Below, piece after piece: positions 44,601 to 52,846 of a stretch of 64,000 nucleotides of DNA; the stretch's first letter is position 1, and every line of letters starts with the position of its first letter. Origin of the DNA: Acidobacteriaceae bacterium (GTDB lineage Bacteria; Acidobacteriota; Terriglobia; Terriglobales; Acidobacteriaceae). The notes below the pieces were generated by a model. It worked only from the letters and a program-made list of their open reading frames with translations. It ran no database searches and was not told where the DNA came from. The translations under genes and the position numbers were made by a program. Location of the stretch: positions 62,001 to 126,000 of the forward strand of contig JASHNW010000085.1 of the NCBI GenBank assembly GCA_030041435.1. The letters run 5' to 3'.

Positions 44601-45075
44601 TCCCGTCAACCTGATCGTGGCCGGATGGCAGATCAACATCATCGGGCGCATGGGCACCGGCACCCCGGTCGATCTGTCTGTCAACAACGGCAACGCGGAC
44701 AGCGATCGCCCGGACCTCATCGGGCCGATCTCGTATTCGAAGAGCATCAGCGGCACCTGGTTCGACACCACGGCCTTTGCAGCTCCTCCAACCGTGAAAG
44801 CCAATGGTCAAAACGTCTTTACACGGATGGGCACCCTCGGCCGCGATCAGGTTTACGGCCCCGGCGAGCGCGCCGCTGACGTATCGCTCCAGAAGAATAT
44901 CCCGTTCAGCGAGCGGTACGTCCTTGAGCTGCACGGCGACGCCTTCAACATTACCAACACGCCGCAGTTCACCAATCCGGACAGCGGCACCAACGATTCC
45001 GACTTCGGCCACATCACGGGCACGCAACTGGATTCGCAGCGCGAAATCCAGCTGGCTGCCCGCTTCACCTTCTAA
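41647..45075 (+). CDS. Oar-like TonB-dependent outer-membrane receptor with carboxypeptidase-regulatory domain
   Basis: 1142 residues from ATG 41647 (GGAGG eight bases upstream). The signal peptide ends GAGHLFAQ. Residues 35-125 are a carboxypeptidase-regulatory-like beta-sandwich (GSIVGTVTDPTGAVIPNATI; NAGEFHIPAVPRGNYRAEV). The plug domain has TELPLNGRNFTGLALLVPGV and NYLLDGLDDNDSLLNTI. The remaining roughly 850 residues are barrel strands, ending in AARFTF. These receptors are abundant in acidobacteria and are thought to import oligosaccharides or other large ligands with TonB energy. A terminator follows, and carbohydrate-active genes (GH13, GH115, CE15) lie downstream, so a glycan ligand is plausible. 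Confidence 0.92.
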   Translation: MITKSRSTIRFGGRWLGLLLLAAATALGAGHLFAQSDNGSIVGTVTDPTGAVIPNATIAVTNLDTGLQFNAASDNAGEFHIPAVPRGNYRAEVKSQGFQTQAVNFSVQVATAQTLIFKLVPGAQTTTVQVTSAAPLVNTSNATIGETIQGEQVTELPLNGRNFTGLALLVPGVTRGVYGDESSGVSGNAETFRNSESGGAALSVNGLRQQADNYLLDGLDDNDSLLNTILIFPNIDATQEFKLDTSVAPAEYGRAGGAIVASSIKSGTNEYHGSAFWFYRSGHFDANPDYRFLGASPSKNPEFNRNQPGFSIGGPFLRNKLFGFGDYQAFRENLPQNSYFVTVPTARMRSGDFSELLASSPNFDAANGPAVDKQFSEPHCLAAGATYVKDGQLYNPMNCTPIPGNNVAAAGIPENTAALKYFNAYPTATRSGVVNNFLTHKQEYVHYNTFDGRFDYDATAKDVAFVRFSYDNSNFTETPELGTLPSGFGTGSSYAHARAWGLGYTHTFTPSLINELLLGYNRDDYGYQPPFYGDALSAGLGIVNANRNQETSGGALIGGNAGIDYTGDYGLYAVPQNTYELSDSVDWEHGRHSFKFGATGILRNMEYFRPISGKGYFNFGNGDFTGFPTAEMLIGFTDSYSIGSQNGYFSNISWENGFFAQDEWRYSRRLTLQLGLRYDVITWPYEAQNRQASFDISPSSPTYGQVLEAGKNGVSRTIMNNNYGNFAPRVGFAYDLHGNGKQVIRGGYGIFYFPDYGGISNQLGQQIPFGGSVGYGANIGYCVTFTGQTPAPGAAYGCNESAQQTTPLPAPGFPAFNPAVPPAGLSTLAVNRNNKNQNIQEWNLQGEQQLSRYDVIDLAYVGTKSDHLSTYWPYNIYQFGTGLQNFPTYGSITYENYDGSGNYNGLQLQYQHRQGNDLLVTGSYAWSHTLDNSPGAAQGSTAPLYYDPAANYGNSLNDQREVFTSSILYKLPFGQGEHFLGSASYPVNLIVAGWQINIIGRMGTGTPVDLSVNNGNADSDRPDLIGPISYSKSISGTWFDTTAFAAPPTVKANGQNVFTRMGTLGRDQVYGPGERAADVSLQKNIPFSERYVLELHGDAFNITNTPQFTNPDSGTNDSDFGHITGTQLDSQREIQLAARFTF

Positions 45076-45088
45076 CCCTGTCGTCGTC

Positions 45089-45129
45089 CTGCGCCACGGT
45101 GAGGCCTCCCGCCGTGGCGCAGCTTTTCC
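45089..45129 (+). terminator. Rho-independent terminator after the TonB receptor gene
   Basis: CTGCGCCACGG (45089-45099) and CCGTGGCGCAG (45112-45122) form a perfect 11-bp stem with a 12-nt loop, followed at once by CTTTTCC. It begins 14 bases after the receptor stop codon. Confidence 0.8.
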
Positions 45130-45142
45130 GAGAACCCCAAAC

Positions 45143-45457
45143 CTGGAGGCTGTTATTAACTTTCCCACGACCGGCGCTGGGAGCCCATTTTTCTCAGTTC
45201 GAGGAGCGAGGAGCGACGCATACCGGATGTCTGCGGGCGACGAGCGACGACGAAATGGGGAAAATGGGCCCCAGCCCTCTGGGTTGCGGGGCAAATCGGG
45301 CCATACTTCATTCTCGCCCTCGCCGGTGGACCCGCCACAGCCTTCGGGCTCGGCTTCGTCTGGCCCGATTTTCGTCCGCAGTGGGGTCCCCGGTACGCCA
45401 GTTTTTGGCGCACTGGGGCAGAACGCCGGCCGCGCGAAAGTTAATAACAGCCTCTAG
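45143..45457. repeat. 315-bp MITE-like element with 34-bp terminal inverted repeats
   Basis: The left end 45143-45176 (core GAGGCTGTTATTAACTTTC at 45147-45165) is repeated in inverse orientation at 45424-45457 (GAAAGTTAATAACAGCCTC at 45435-45453). Across 34 bases, 30 match. The interior has no ORF that looks like a transposase. Clear target-site duplications were not found. It occupies nearly the whole gap between the receptor terminator and the amylase gene. A miniature inverted-repeat element mobilised in trans is the simplest reading. Confidence 0.7.
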
Positions 45458-45483
45458 ACTCTGAACCAGCGAAAGGCCACGTC

Positions 45484-47394
45484 ATGAAGGGCTCCGGGAG
45501 GCTCCTTACTCTAACTGCGCTGCTCCTCGCCTGCGCCGCTCCGCTGGTCGCGCAAAGCCAGGCAGCGCCCTGCTCCACCTCATCCGCATCGGCTGCCCCC
45601 TGCGTCGACAAAGTAGACCCGCCCAACTGGTGGGCGGGTCTTCCCTCCCCCATGCTCCTGCTCCACGGCGTCCACCTCAGCGGATCGAAATTCTCGCTCG
45701 AAGCCAGGGGCGTCTCGGTCGCGAAATCTCAAATCTCCGCGAACGGCCATTACGCCTTCCTCTGGCTCGCAACCTCGAGCGCCGCTCCGCAGCTCCTCCA
45801 CATTCGCGTCAGTGCGCCATCCGGGTCCACAACCGTCGACTTTCGGCTCGACCGCCGCACGTCAGCCGCGCACAGCGGCTTCTCCGCAACCGACGTCATG
45901 TACCTCATCATGACCGACCGCTTCGCCGACGGAGACACCTCCAACGACCCTCAAGCCTCCGAGCGCGACCTGCCCCGCGGCTGGCATGGCGGCGACTTTC
46001 GCGGCATCCAGCAGCACCTCGACTACCTGCAGCAGCTCGGCGTCACCACTCTCTGGACCACCCCCGTCTACGACAACGACGGTGGCAAACAGGCCTACCA
46101 CGGATACAGCGCCACCAACCTCTACCGCACCGATCCCCACTTCGGCTCGCTCGACGATCTCCGCAGCCTGGCAGCCGCCCTCCATCGCCGCGGCATGAAG
46201 CTCGTCCTCGACACCGTCCCCAACCACGTCGGCGCGGCGCATCCCTGGGCCCTCGACCCGCCCACCCCCGACTGGTTCCACGGCACCCTCGCCCATCACG
46301 CCATCGCCAGCAGCCGCTTTCAGGACGTCATCGATCCCCACGCTACATGGCAGGAAAACCACGCCGTCACCGAAGGCTGGTTCGCCAACGTGCTCCCCGA
46401 CCTCAACCAGGAAAACCCCCTCGTCCGCCAGTACCTCATCCAGAACGTCGTCTGGTGGGTCGAATCGACCGGCGCCGACGGACTCCGCTACGACACCTTT
46501 CCCTACGTGGGCCGGGCTTTCTGGCAGTCTCTCAACAGCGAGCTGCGCGTCCTCTATCCGCGCCTCACCACCGTCGGCGAAATCTTCAACGCCAATCCGG
46601 TCATCACCTCGTTCTTCGCCGGCGGCGTCGCGCGCGAGGGCATCGACACCGGCCTAACCACCCCCTTCGATTTCCCCATGCAGTTCGCCATCCGCAACGC
46701 CCTCTCCCATCGCGACTTCAGCGAAGGCGAATCCGCCCGCCACGATAACCTGACCGCGATCGAAGACGTGCTGCGCAACGACTGGCTCTACCCGCATCCC
46801 GAGCGCCTTGTCATCTTCCTCGGCAATCACGACACCATGCGTTTCCTCTCGCAGCCCGGCGCCACCGTCGAAGACCTCAAGCTGGCCTTCGCCCTGCTCG
46901 CCACGCTGCGCGGCATGCCGCAGATTTATTCCGGCGACGAAATCGCCATGCGCGGCGGCAACGATCCCGAAAACCGCCACGATTTCCCCGGCGGTTTCCC
47001 CGGTGACCCCCAGAACGCCTTCACCGCCGCCGGCCGCACACCCGAACAGGCCGAGGTCCATGACTGGGTCGCCTCCTTGTTTCAGTTCCGCGACCATCAC
47101 CCACTTCTCGCCACCGGCCGGCAGCAGGACATCTTCGTCGATCCGTCCGCCTTCGTCTTCGTCCGCACGCCCGACCTCGAAAAAGGCTGCGCCGCCGGCG
47201 CTGAGCACTACATGATTGCCGTCAACGATTCCGACCAGCCCCGCGACCTGCAACTCGATCTCGATCGCACCGCGCTCGAGGGCTGCACGGTCTTCACCGG
47301 CGCCGTTGGCTCGTCCGCTACGTTCCACGCCTCCGGCTCCCAGCTAATCCTTACCCTCCCCGCCAAACGGGCCGCGATCTTCACGGCAAACTAG
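45484..47394 (+). CDS. Secreted GH13 alpha-amylase family protein (cyclomaltodextrinase/neopullulanase-like)
   Basis: 636 residues. Signal peptide about 1-23 (LTALLLACAAPLVAQ). An N-terminal beta domain (DPPNWWAGLPSPMLLLHGVH; residues about 40-130) is of the cyclomaltodextrinase-N type. The catalytic barrel starts SATDVMYLIMTDRFADGD. The four GH13 regions are visible: DTVPNHVG, GLRYDTF with nucleophile D337, TVGEIFN with acid/base E366, and LGNHDTMR with D450. The C-terminal beta domain closes the protein. It should cleave alpha-1,4-glucans or cyclodextrins in the periplasm or outside. It is followed by xylan-related genes on the same strand. Exact substrate is not determinable. Confidence 0.92.
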   Translation: MKGSGRLLTLTALLLACAAPLVAQSQAAPCSTSSASAAPCVDKVDPPNWWAGLPSPMLLLHGVHLSGSKFSLEARGVSVAKSQISANGHYAFLWLATSSAAPQLLHIRVSAPSGSTTVDFRLDRRTSAAHSGFSATDVMYLIMTDRFADGDTSNDPQASERDLPRGWHGGDFRGIQQHLDYLQQLGVTTLWTTPVYDNDGGKQAYHGYSATNLYRTDPHFGSLDDLRSLAAALHRRGMKLVLDTVPNHVGAAHPWALDPPTPDWFHGTLAHHAIASSRFQDVIDPHATWQENHAVTEGWFANVLPDLNQENPLVRQYLIQNVVWWVESTGADGLRYDTFPYVGRAFWQSLNSELRVLYPRLTTVGEIFNANPVITSFFAGGVAREGIDTGLTTPFDFPMQFAIRNALSHRDFSEGESARHDNLTAIEDVLRNDWLYPHPERLVIFLGNHDTMRFLSQPGATVEDLKLAFALLATLRGMPQIYSGDEIAMRGGNDPENRHDFPGGFPGDPQNAFTAAGRTPEQAEVHDWVASLFQFRDHHPLLATGRQQDIFVDPSAFVFVRTPDLEKGCAAGAEHYMIAVNDSDQPRDLQLDLDRTALEGCTVFTGAVGSSATFHASGSQLILTLPAKRAAIFTAN

Positions 47395-47465
47395 CGCGTA
47401 CCGCTCTGCGGTTGCGCCGTGAACTATATTGTTCGGGACGCGAATTGGCTCGCGCCTCGACTCCC

Positions 47466-50411
47466 ATGCGCTGCCCGCTCCGCCTTGCCGCTCTCGCTCT
47501 CCTGCTGGCCCTCGCTCCCGCGCGCAGTTTCGCCCTCGGCCAGCCGCAGTACGTCACGACCACACACGTCCCCGGCGGCTTCGCGCTCGCGCAGAACGGA
47601 ACCGCCGCAAAGCTCTATGTCGATCCCGCTGACTGGCCTGGCGTCCTGCGCGCCGCGGGCGATCTCCAGCAGGACATCCAGCGCGTCACCGGCCTCCTGC
47701 CGGCCTTCCAGCCCGGCGCGCGAACCCCTCGTGGCGACGTCGTCCTCATCGGCACCATCGGCCGCAGCGCCGTCATCGATCGCCTCATCCGCGAGCGAAA
47801 AATCGACGTCAGCGCCATCCGCGGCCAATGGGAGTCGACCCTCACCCAGGTCGTCGACCGCCCGCTCCCCGGCATCGCCCGCGCGCTGATCATCGCCGGC
47901 AGCGACAAGCGCGGCGCCATCTACGGCATCTACGATCTCTCGCGGAACATCGGCGTCTCACCCTGGTACTGGTGGGCCGACGTGCCCGTCGCGCATAAGG
48001 ATGCCCTCTACATCGCGCCGGGACGCTGGATCGTCGGCGCGCCCACCGTCAAATACCGTGGCATCTTCCTCAACGACGAAGCGCCCTCCCTCACCGGCTG
48101 GGTCAACGAAAAGTACGGCGGCTTCAACCACCTCTTCTACACGAAAGTCTTCGAGCTTCTGCTGCGCCTGCGCGCCAACTTCCTCTGGCCCGCCATGTGG
48201 AACAGCGCCTTCGCCGCCGACGATCCTCTGAACGCAAAGCTCGCCGACGAATACGGCATCGTCATGGGCACCTCGCACGAAGAGCCCATGATGTGCGCCG
48301 AGAAGGAATGGAAACCCGGCGACGGCCCCTGGAACTACGTCACCAACCAGCAGCGTATCGACCGGTTCTGGCGCGGCTGCATGGAGCGCGACCACAACTA
48401 CGAGCAAGTCGTCACCCTCGGCATGCGCGGCCACAACGACACCCCCATGTCCACCGGCGACAACATCGCGCTGATGGAAAAAATCGTCGCCGACCAGCGC
48501 CGGATCCTGCAACAGACCGTCAACCCCGACCTCGATAAAGTCCCGCAGGTCTGGGCGCTCTACAAAGAGGTCCAGACTTACTACGAACAAGGCATGCGCG
48601 TTCCCGACGACGTCACGCTGCTCTGGAGCGACGATAACTGGGGCAATCTCCGCCGCCTGCCCACTCCCGAAGAAAGAAAACGCAGCGGCGGCGCCGGCAT
48701 CTATTACCACTTCGACTATGTCGGCGGCCCGCGCTCCTATAAGTGGCTGCTGACTTATCCCATCCCGAAGATATGGGAACAGATGAACCTCGCCTGGCAA
48801 TACGGCGCCACGCGCATCTGGGTGGTCAATGTCGGCGACCTCAAGCCCATGGAGTTCCCCATCTCCTTCTTCCTCGACATGGCGTGGAACCCCGCCCAGT
48901 TCAACCCGAACAATCTCCAGCAATACACCCAGGATTGGGCCGCGCAGCAGTTCGGCCCCGAACACGCCGCCGAAATCGCGCACCTCATCAGCGCTTACAC
49001 GAAGTACAACGGCCGCCGCAAACCCGAACAACTCGAGCCGAACGCCTTCAGCCTCGTGAATTACAACGAAGCCGGCCGCGTCTCCAACGAATGGCAATCT
49101 CTCGTCGATGAGGCCGAGCGCGTCAACCAGGAGTTACCCCCAGCTGATCGCGACGCATACTTCGAGTTAGTCCTTTACCCTCTAAAAGCATCCGCCATCG
49201 TCAACGAGTTATACATCGACACCGGCAGAAACCATCTTTACGCCACCCAGGGCCGCGCCGGCACGAACGACTTAGCCGATCAGGCACGCGCCCTGTTCGC
49301 CGAAGATGCCGCGCTCACCGGCCAGTACAATCACACGCTCGCCGGCGGCAAGTGGGATCACATGATGGACCAGACCCACATCGGCTACACGTTCTGGAAC
49401 GAGCCGCCCGTCAACGCCATGCCCGCCGTGCAATGGGTGCAGCCGCTCTCGGGTCCACACATGACCGTCGCTGTCGAAGGCTCACCCTTTGCCGCATCAG
49501 GCCCGCTCCCGCCGCTCACACTGCCCGCCTTCGACGCGCTCACCCGGCAAGCACGAACGATCGACGTCTTCAATCGCGGCGATCAGCCCTTCTCCTTCTA
49601 TACCTCCACAACGCAGCCCTGGATCCGCATCAACCCCGCATCCGGCACGGTCGCGAAAGACCAGCGCCTCGCCGTCAGCATCGACTGGGCCACGGCGCCT
49701 CAAGGCACAACGGCCGGCGAAATCAAAATCCAGCAGAACGGGGGCCCAGCCGTAACCGTCCACGTCGAGACCGTCCATCCCTCAGAGCCCACGCGCCTCT
49801 CCCTCGACGGCTTCTATGAGAGCGATCACTACGTCTCCATCGAAGCAGCGCACTTCACCGCCAAGTCCGGCGCCGGCCGCACGTCCGAGGATGTTCACTG
49901 GGTCGATATCCCCGACTACGGCGCAACGCTCTCCGGCATCACCATCCTCCCCGTCACCGCCGCCAGCATCCTGCCGCCCGACCCCGCGCCCACGCTCGAC
50001 TACCGCATGTTCCTCACCGACTCCGGCAAGTGCAGCATCGAAGCGGTGCTCGCGCCCACGCTCAACTTCGTCCCCGGCCGCGGCCTGCGCTACGCGCTCT
50101 CCTTCGACGATCAGCCGCCGCAAATCGTCGACGCCCTCGCCGATAACTCGCAGCACGCCTGGGAAGACGCGGTCAGCGACGGCGTCCGCAAAGTCGTCAC
50201 ACCCTGCAACCTCGCCGCTCCCGGCTACCACACCCTTTACTTCCGCATGGTCGATCCCGGCGTCGTCCTCGAAAAGCTCGTCATTGCCTTTCCCAATCTT
50301 GCTGCGCGGTTTCCCGGCATGTCCGCTCCAGCGGAGCCGGCCGCGCCTGCCAGTTATCTCGGCCCGCCGGAAAGCTATCACCGGATAACATCCGCTCCAA
50401 CGGAGAACTAA
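47466..50411 (+). CDS. Glycoside hydrolase family 115 (xylan alpha-1,2-glucuronidase)
   Basis: 981 residues from ATG 47466, chosen because a signal peptide follows directly (PLRLAALALLLALAPARSFA); an upstream TTG at 47412 would only add residues before it. Family segments are plain: IAGSDKRGAIYGIYDLSRNI, GVSPWYWWADVPV, VKYRGIFLNDEAPSLTGWVN, LWPAMWNSAFAADDPLN and GTSHEEPMM, then YKWLLTYPIPKIWEQM. The C-terminal third (about 700-980) is beta-sandwich. GH115 enzymes release 4-O-methyl-glucuronic acid from glucuronoxylan. The next gene, three bases on, encodes a CE15 esterase that acts on the same sugar, so the pair is likely co-translated. Confidence 0.94.
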   Translation: MRCPLRLAALALLLALAPARSFALGQPQYVTTTHVPGGFALAQNGTAAKLYVDPADWPGVLRAAGDLQQDIQRVTGLLPAFQPGARTPRGDVVLIGTIGRSAVIDRLIRERKIDVSAIRGQWESTLTQVVDRPLPGIARALIIAGSDKRGAIYGIYDLSRNIGVSPWYWWADVPVAHKDALYIAPGRWIVGAPTVKYRGIFLNDEAPSLTGWVNEKYGGFNHLFYTKVFELLLRLRANFLWPAMWNSAFAADDPLNAKLADEYGIVMGTSHEEPMMCAEKEWKPGDGPWNYVTNQQRIDRFWRGCMERDHNYEQVVTLGMRGHNDTPMSTGDNIALMEKIVADQRRILQQTVNPDLDKVPQVWALYKEVQTYYEQGMRVPDDVTLLWSDDNWGNLRRLPTPEERKRSGGAGIYYHFDYVGGPRSYKWLLTYPIPKIWEQMNLAWQYGATRIWVVNVGDLKPMEFPISFFLDMAWNPAQFNPNNLQQYTQDWAAQQFGPEHAAEIAHLISAYTKYNGRRKPEQLEPNAFSLVNYNEAGRVSNEWQSLVDEAERVNQELPPADRDAYFELVLYPLKASAIVNELYIDTGRNHLYATQGRAGTNDLADQARALFAEDAALTGQYNHTLAGGKWDHMMDQTHIGYTFWNEPPVNAMPAVQWVQPLSGPHMTVAVEGSPFAASGPLPPLTLPAFDALTRQARTIDVFNRGDQPFSFYTSTTQPWIRINPASGTVAKDQRLAVSIDWATAPQGTTAGEIKIQQNGGPAVTVHVETVHPSEPTRLSLDGFYESDHYVSIEAAHFTAKSGAGRTSEDVHWVDIPDYGATLSGITILPVTAASILPPDPAPTLDYRMFLTDSGKCSIEAVLAPTLNFVPGRGLRYALSFDDQPPQIVDALADNSQHAWEDAVSDGVRKVVTPCNLAAPGYHTLYFRMVDPGVVLEKLVIAFPNLAARFPGMSAPAEPAAPASYLGPPESYHRITSAPTEN

Positions 50412-50414
50412 GTT

Positions 50415-51764
50415 ATGCGCCCCGCTCGAACACTCGCCATCCTCACCGCACTGACCCTCCTCGCTCCGCTCGCCTCCGCTCAGTGCACCCCGGTTCAGCT
50501 CACCGCGGCGCAGGCACACCAGCGCATGATGGACCTGTTGCACATCGCATCCATACGTCCCGGCTTCTCCGGCAGCCCCAGCGGGCCCAACCCCGCTAAC
50601 TACGACGAGTCCAAAGCCGGACCTTTTTCGCCCGTCCCCAACCCGCTGGTGCTGACGAACGGCAAGCCCGTCACCTCGGCGAAGATGTGGTGGAAGCAGC
50701 GCCGCCCGCAGATTGTCACCCTCTTTGACGAAGACGTTCTCGGCAAAACCCCGGCGCACACGCCGGCCGTTCGTTGGGAAATTGTCAGCACGACGAACGA
50801 AATGAACGGCGACATTCCCGTCATCACGAAAAAGCTCCTGGGTCATCTCGATAACTCCGCGTGCCCCGCCATCAACGTCGCTATCCAGCTAACCTTGTCG
50901 ACCCCGGCAAATGCCAAAGGTCCCGTGCCGGTCATTATGGAGTTGGACCTGTCGCCGGAAGTGATGGCGATGCTGGCGAAGCGTTTTCCCAACCTCTTCA
51001 GGCAGCCCGCCGGCCCCACGTGGCAGCAGCAGGTTCTCGCCAAAGGCTGGGGCTACGCCAGCTACATCCCCACCAGCGTGCAGGCCGACAGTGCCGCCGG
51101 CCTCACCGAAGGCGTCATCGGCCTCGTCAATCGCGGCCAGCCGTCCTCGCCAGACGACTGGGGCGTGCTCAAGGCCTGGGCCTGGGGAGCCAGCCGCGCC
51201 CTCGACTACTTTGAAACCGACAAGGCTGTCGACGCGAAAAGGGTCGGCATCACCGGACACTCCCGCTACGGCAAGGCTTCGCTCATTGCCATGGCCTACG
51301 ACCCCCGCTTCGCTATCGGTTATATCTCCTCTTCCGGCGAAGGCGGAGCGAAGTTATACCGCCATATCTATGGCGAGGGCGTAGGGAACCTGGCCAGCGA
51401 CGAATATTACTGGATGGACGGTAACTTCATAAAGTATGACGGCCCGCTCACCGTCGACGACATTCCCGTCGACGCCAACGAGCTTATCGCTCTGGTGGCG
51501 CCGCGTCCCGTCTTCATCAGCGGCGGCTCCTCCGCACAACCGGCCGACGGGTGGATCGACGCCAAGGGCATGTTCCTCGCCGCTGCCGGCGCCAGCCCCG
51601 TCTACGAGCTCCTCGGCGCCAGGGGCCTCGGAACCAGCGTCTTTCCGCCCCCGCTCACCTCGCTCACCACCGGCGCGCTCGCGTTCCGCCAGCACGACCA
51701 GGGCCACACCCCCGTTCCGAATTGGCCGTTTTTTATTAGTTGGGCGCAGACCTGGCTCCAATAA
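50415..51764 (+). CDS. CE15 glucuronoyl esterase
   Basis: 449 residues with a signal peptide (LAILTALTLLAPLASAQ). The serine nucleophile is S283 in ITGHSRYGKASL, a CE15 variant of the canonical GCSRxGK motif (His for the usual Cys). An acid residue is E309 in SSSGEGG and the catalytic His is H431 in QHDQGHTPVP. The Trp-bearing WWKQRRPQIVTLFDEDVLG region near the N terminus is typical. The enzyme cleaves ester bonds between lignin alcohols and methyl-glucuronic acid on xylan. It completes a secreted two-gene glucuronoxylan unit with the GH115 gene just upstream. Its stop abuts the convergent gene at 51765 without any spacer. Confidence 0.93.
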   Translation: MRPARTLAILTALTLLAPLASAQCTPVQLTAAQAHQRMMDLLHIASIRPGFSGSPSGPNPANYDESKAGPFSPVPNPLVLTNGKPVTSAKMWWKQRRPQIVTLFDEDVLGKTPAHTPAVRWEIVSTTNEMNGDIPVITKKLLGHLDNSACPAINVAIQLTLSTPANAKGPVPVIMELDLSPEVMAMLAKRFPNLFRQPAGPTWQQQVLAKGWGYASYIPTSVQADSAAGLTEGVIGLVNRGQPSSPDDWGVLKAWAWGASRALDYFETDKAVDAKRVGITGHSRYGKASLIAMAYDPRFAIGYISSSGEGGAKLYRHIYGEGVGNLASDEYYWMDGNFIKYDGPLTVDDIPVDANELIALVAPRPVFISGGSSAQPADGWIDAKGMFLAAAGASPVYELLGARGLGTSVFPPPLTSLTTGALAFRQHDQGHTPVPNWPFFISWAQTWLQ

Positions 51765-52574
51765 CTACCGCCCGCGCGACGGGTCCGGCGACGAACCTGC
51801 ATCCAGGTCGACATAAGTTGACTCGGAGTGCGGCAGTCCCGGCACATAGCACTTACTGTCCGGCGCATAAGTGGCCGCACAGCCAGCCGAGTCTTCTGGC
51901 TTGCGCGGCGTAACCGCGTACTGCCACACCAGCGCGTGTCGATACCCGCTCTGCGCAGGCGATAACTTCTCCTGTACCACGCATCCCGGGGCCGGCGGAC
52001 ACCGGTCGTCCCACACCCACAGCTTCGTCCCGGGAAACCGCGCCTCCACATCCTGCGCTGTCGAGATAGCCATCGCCCCCGCCGCCACCGCAATTCCCGA
52101 ACAGTACACCCCCGCGTCGAATCCAGCCCTATGCACTCCCGCGATCCACGCCCCCATGTACGCCGCCTGCTCCGGCAGCAGCGCGCCGCCCTCTTCCTGG
52201 TCCAGAAAAATCGTCGCACCTCCGGGAAATCCCTCCCGCCGCGCCGCAGCAACTGCCTCTGCTGCATCGGCGCTTCCCAGCGCAGCCGCGTCCTGCCCCT
52301 TCAACTGCGCATCGAGCCGCCCGTTGAACAGCATCAGGAACCCAAACCCCGCTGCCCGCACCACTGCCCGCTTGCCCGCCCACGGATTCTCCTGCATCCC
52401 GGGCGGATCGTTCAGCCAGTAGCCCGCAAACGCAAACGTCCGGTGCAGCGCCGGCAGCAAATCGTCGCCGGGATAGCCCTCCTTGTCGAAGCCCATGTAT
52501 CCTCGCTGCGCGAGCGCAACGCTCGCCGCCGCAAGCAGCGTGCATCCCGCCATCCGTCGCACAGCCCGCCTCAT
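51765..52574 (-). CDS. DUF1906-like (glycoside-hydrolase-like, Rv2525c type) secreted protein
   Basis: 269 residues from ATG 52574, overlapping the SemiSWEET stop by one base (TGATG). The signal peptide is RMAGCTLLAAASVALAQ. YMGFDKEGYPGDDLLPALHR, TIFLDQEEGGALLPEQAAYM and GFDAGVYCSGIAV are strands of the TIM-barrel-like DUF1906 fold; the acidic residues (D, E, E) sit where glycosidases of related GH25-like families keep catalytic groups. WVWDDRCPPAPGC and CAATYAPDSKCYV may form disulfides. It probably binds or cleaves a glycan or peptidoglycan outside the cytoplasm. Function unproven in this family. Confidence 0.75.
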   Translation of the reverse strand: MRRAVRRMAGCTLLAAASVALAQRGYMGFDKEGYPGDDLLPALHRTFAFAGYWLNDPPGMQENPWAGKRAVVRAAGFGFLMLFNGRLDAQLKGQDAAALGSADAAEAVAAARREGFPGGATIFLDQEEGGALLPEQAAYMGAWIAGVHRAGFDAGVYCSGIAVAAGAMAISTAQDVEARFPGTKLWVWDDRCPPAPGCVVQEKLSPAQSGYRHALVWQYAVTPRKPEDSAGCAATYAPDSKCYVPGLPHSESTYVDLDAGSSPDPSRGR

Positions 52575-52846
52575 CACCGGCTCCCGAACCGGACCTTCAG
52601 CGCCAGAATCGCCAGCGACAACGCCAGCGTCACCGCATTCGCCACCATCACCGGCACAGAATGGATCAGCGCTCCATACACCAGCCACAACAACGTGCCC
52701 AGCGAGAAAACCAGAAACATGGTCAGCGAAATCTCCCGCGCGCTGCGCAGCCGCCACACGCGAATCAGCTGCGGCACAAACGAAATCGTGGTGCACACGG
52801 CAGCCACCATCCCAATCGCGTTCACCGCCGGTCCCGTCACCGTCAC
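52574..52846 (-). CDS. SemiSWEET-type three-helix sugar transporter
   Basis: 90 residues from GTG 52846, which overlaps the upstream permease stop as GTGA. Three helices are seen: NAIGMVAAVCTTISFVPQLI with the family PQ motif, LTMFLVFSLGTLLWLVYGAL, and VPVMVANAVTLALSLAILAL with the conserved Asn. SemiSWEETs work as dimers for passive sugar exchange across the inner membrane. The gene is tightly coupled to the TSUP permease before it and the DUF1906-like gene after it, though no common pathway is obvious. Confidence 0.88.
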   Translation of the reverse strand: MTVTGPAVNAIGMVAAVCTTISFVPQLIRVWRLRSAREISLTMFLVFSLGTLLWLVYGALIHSVPVMVANAVTLALSLAILALKVRFGSR

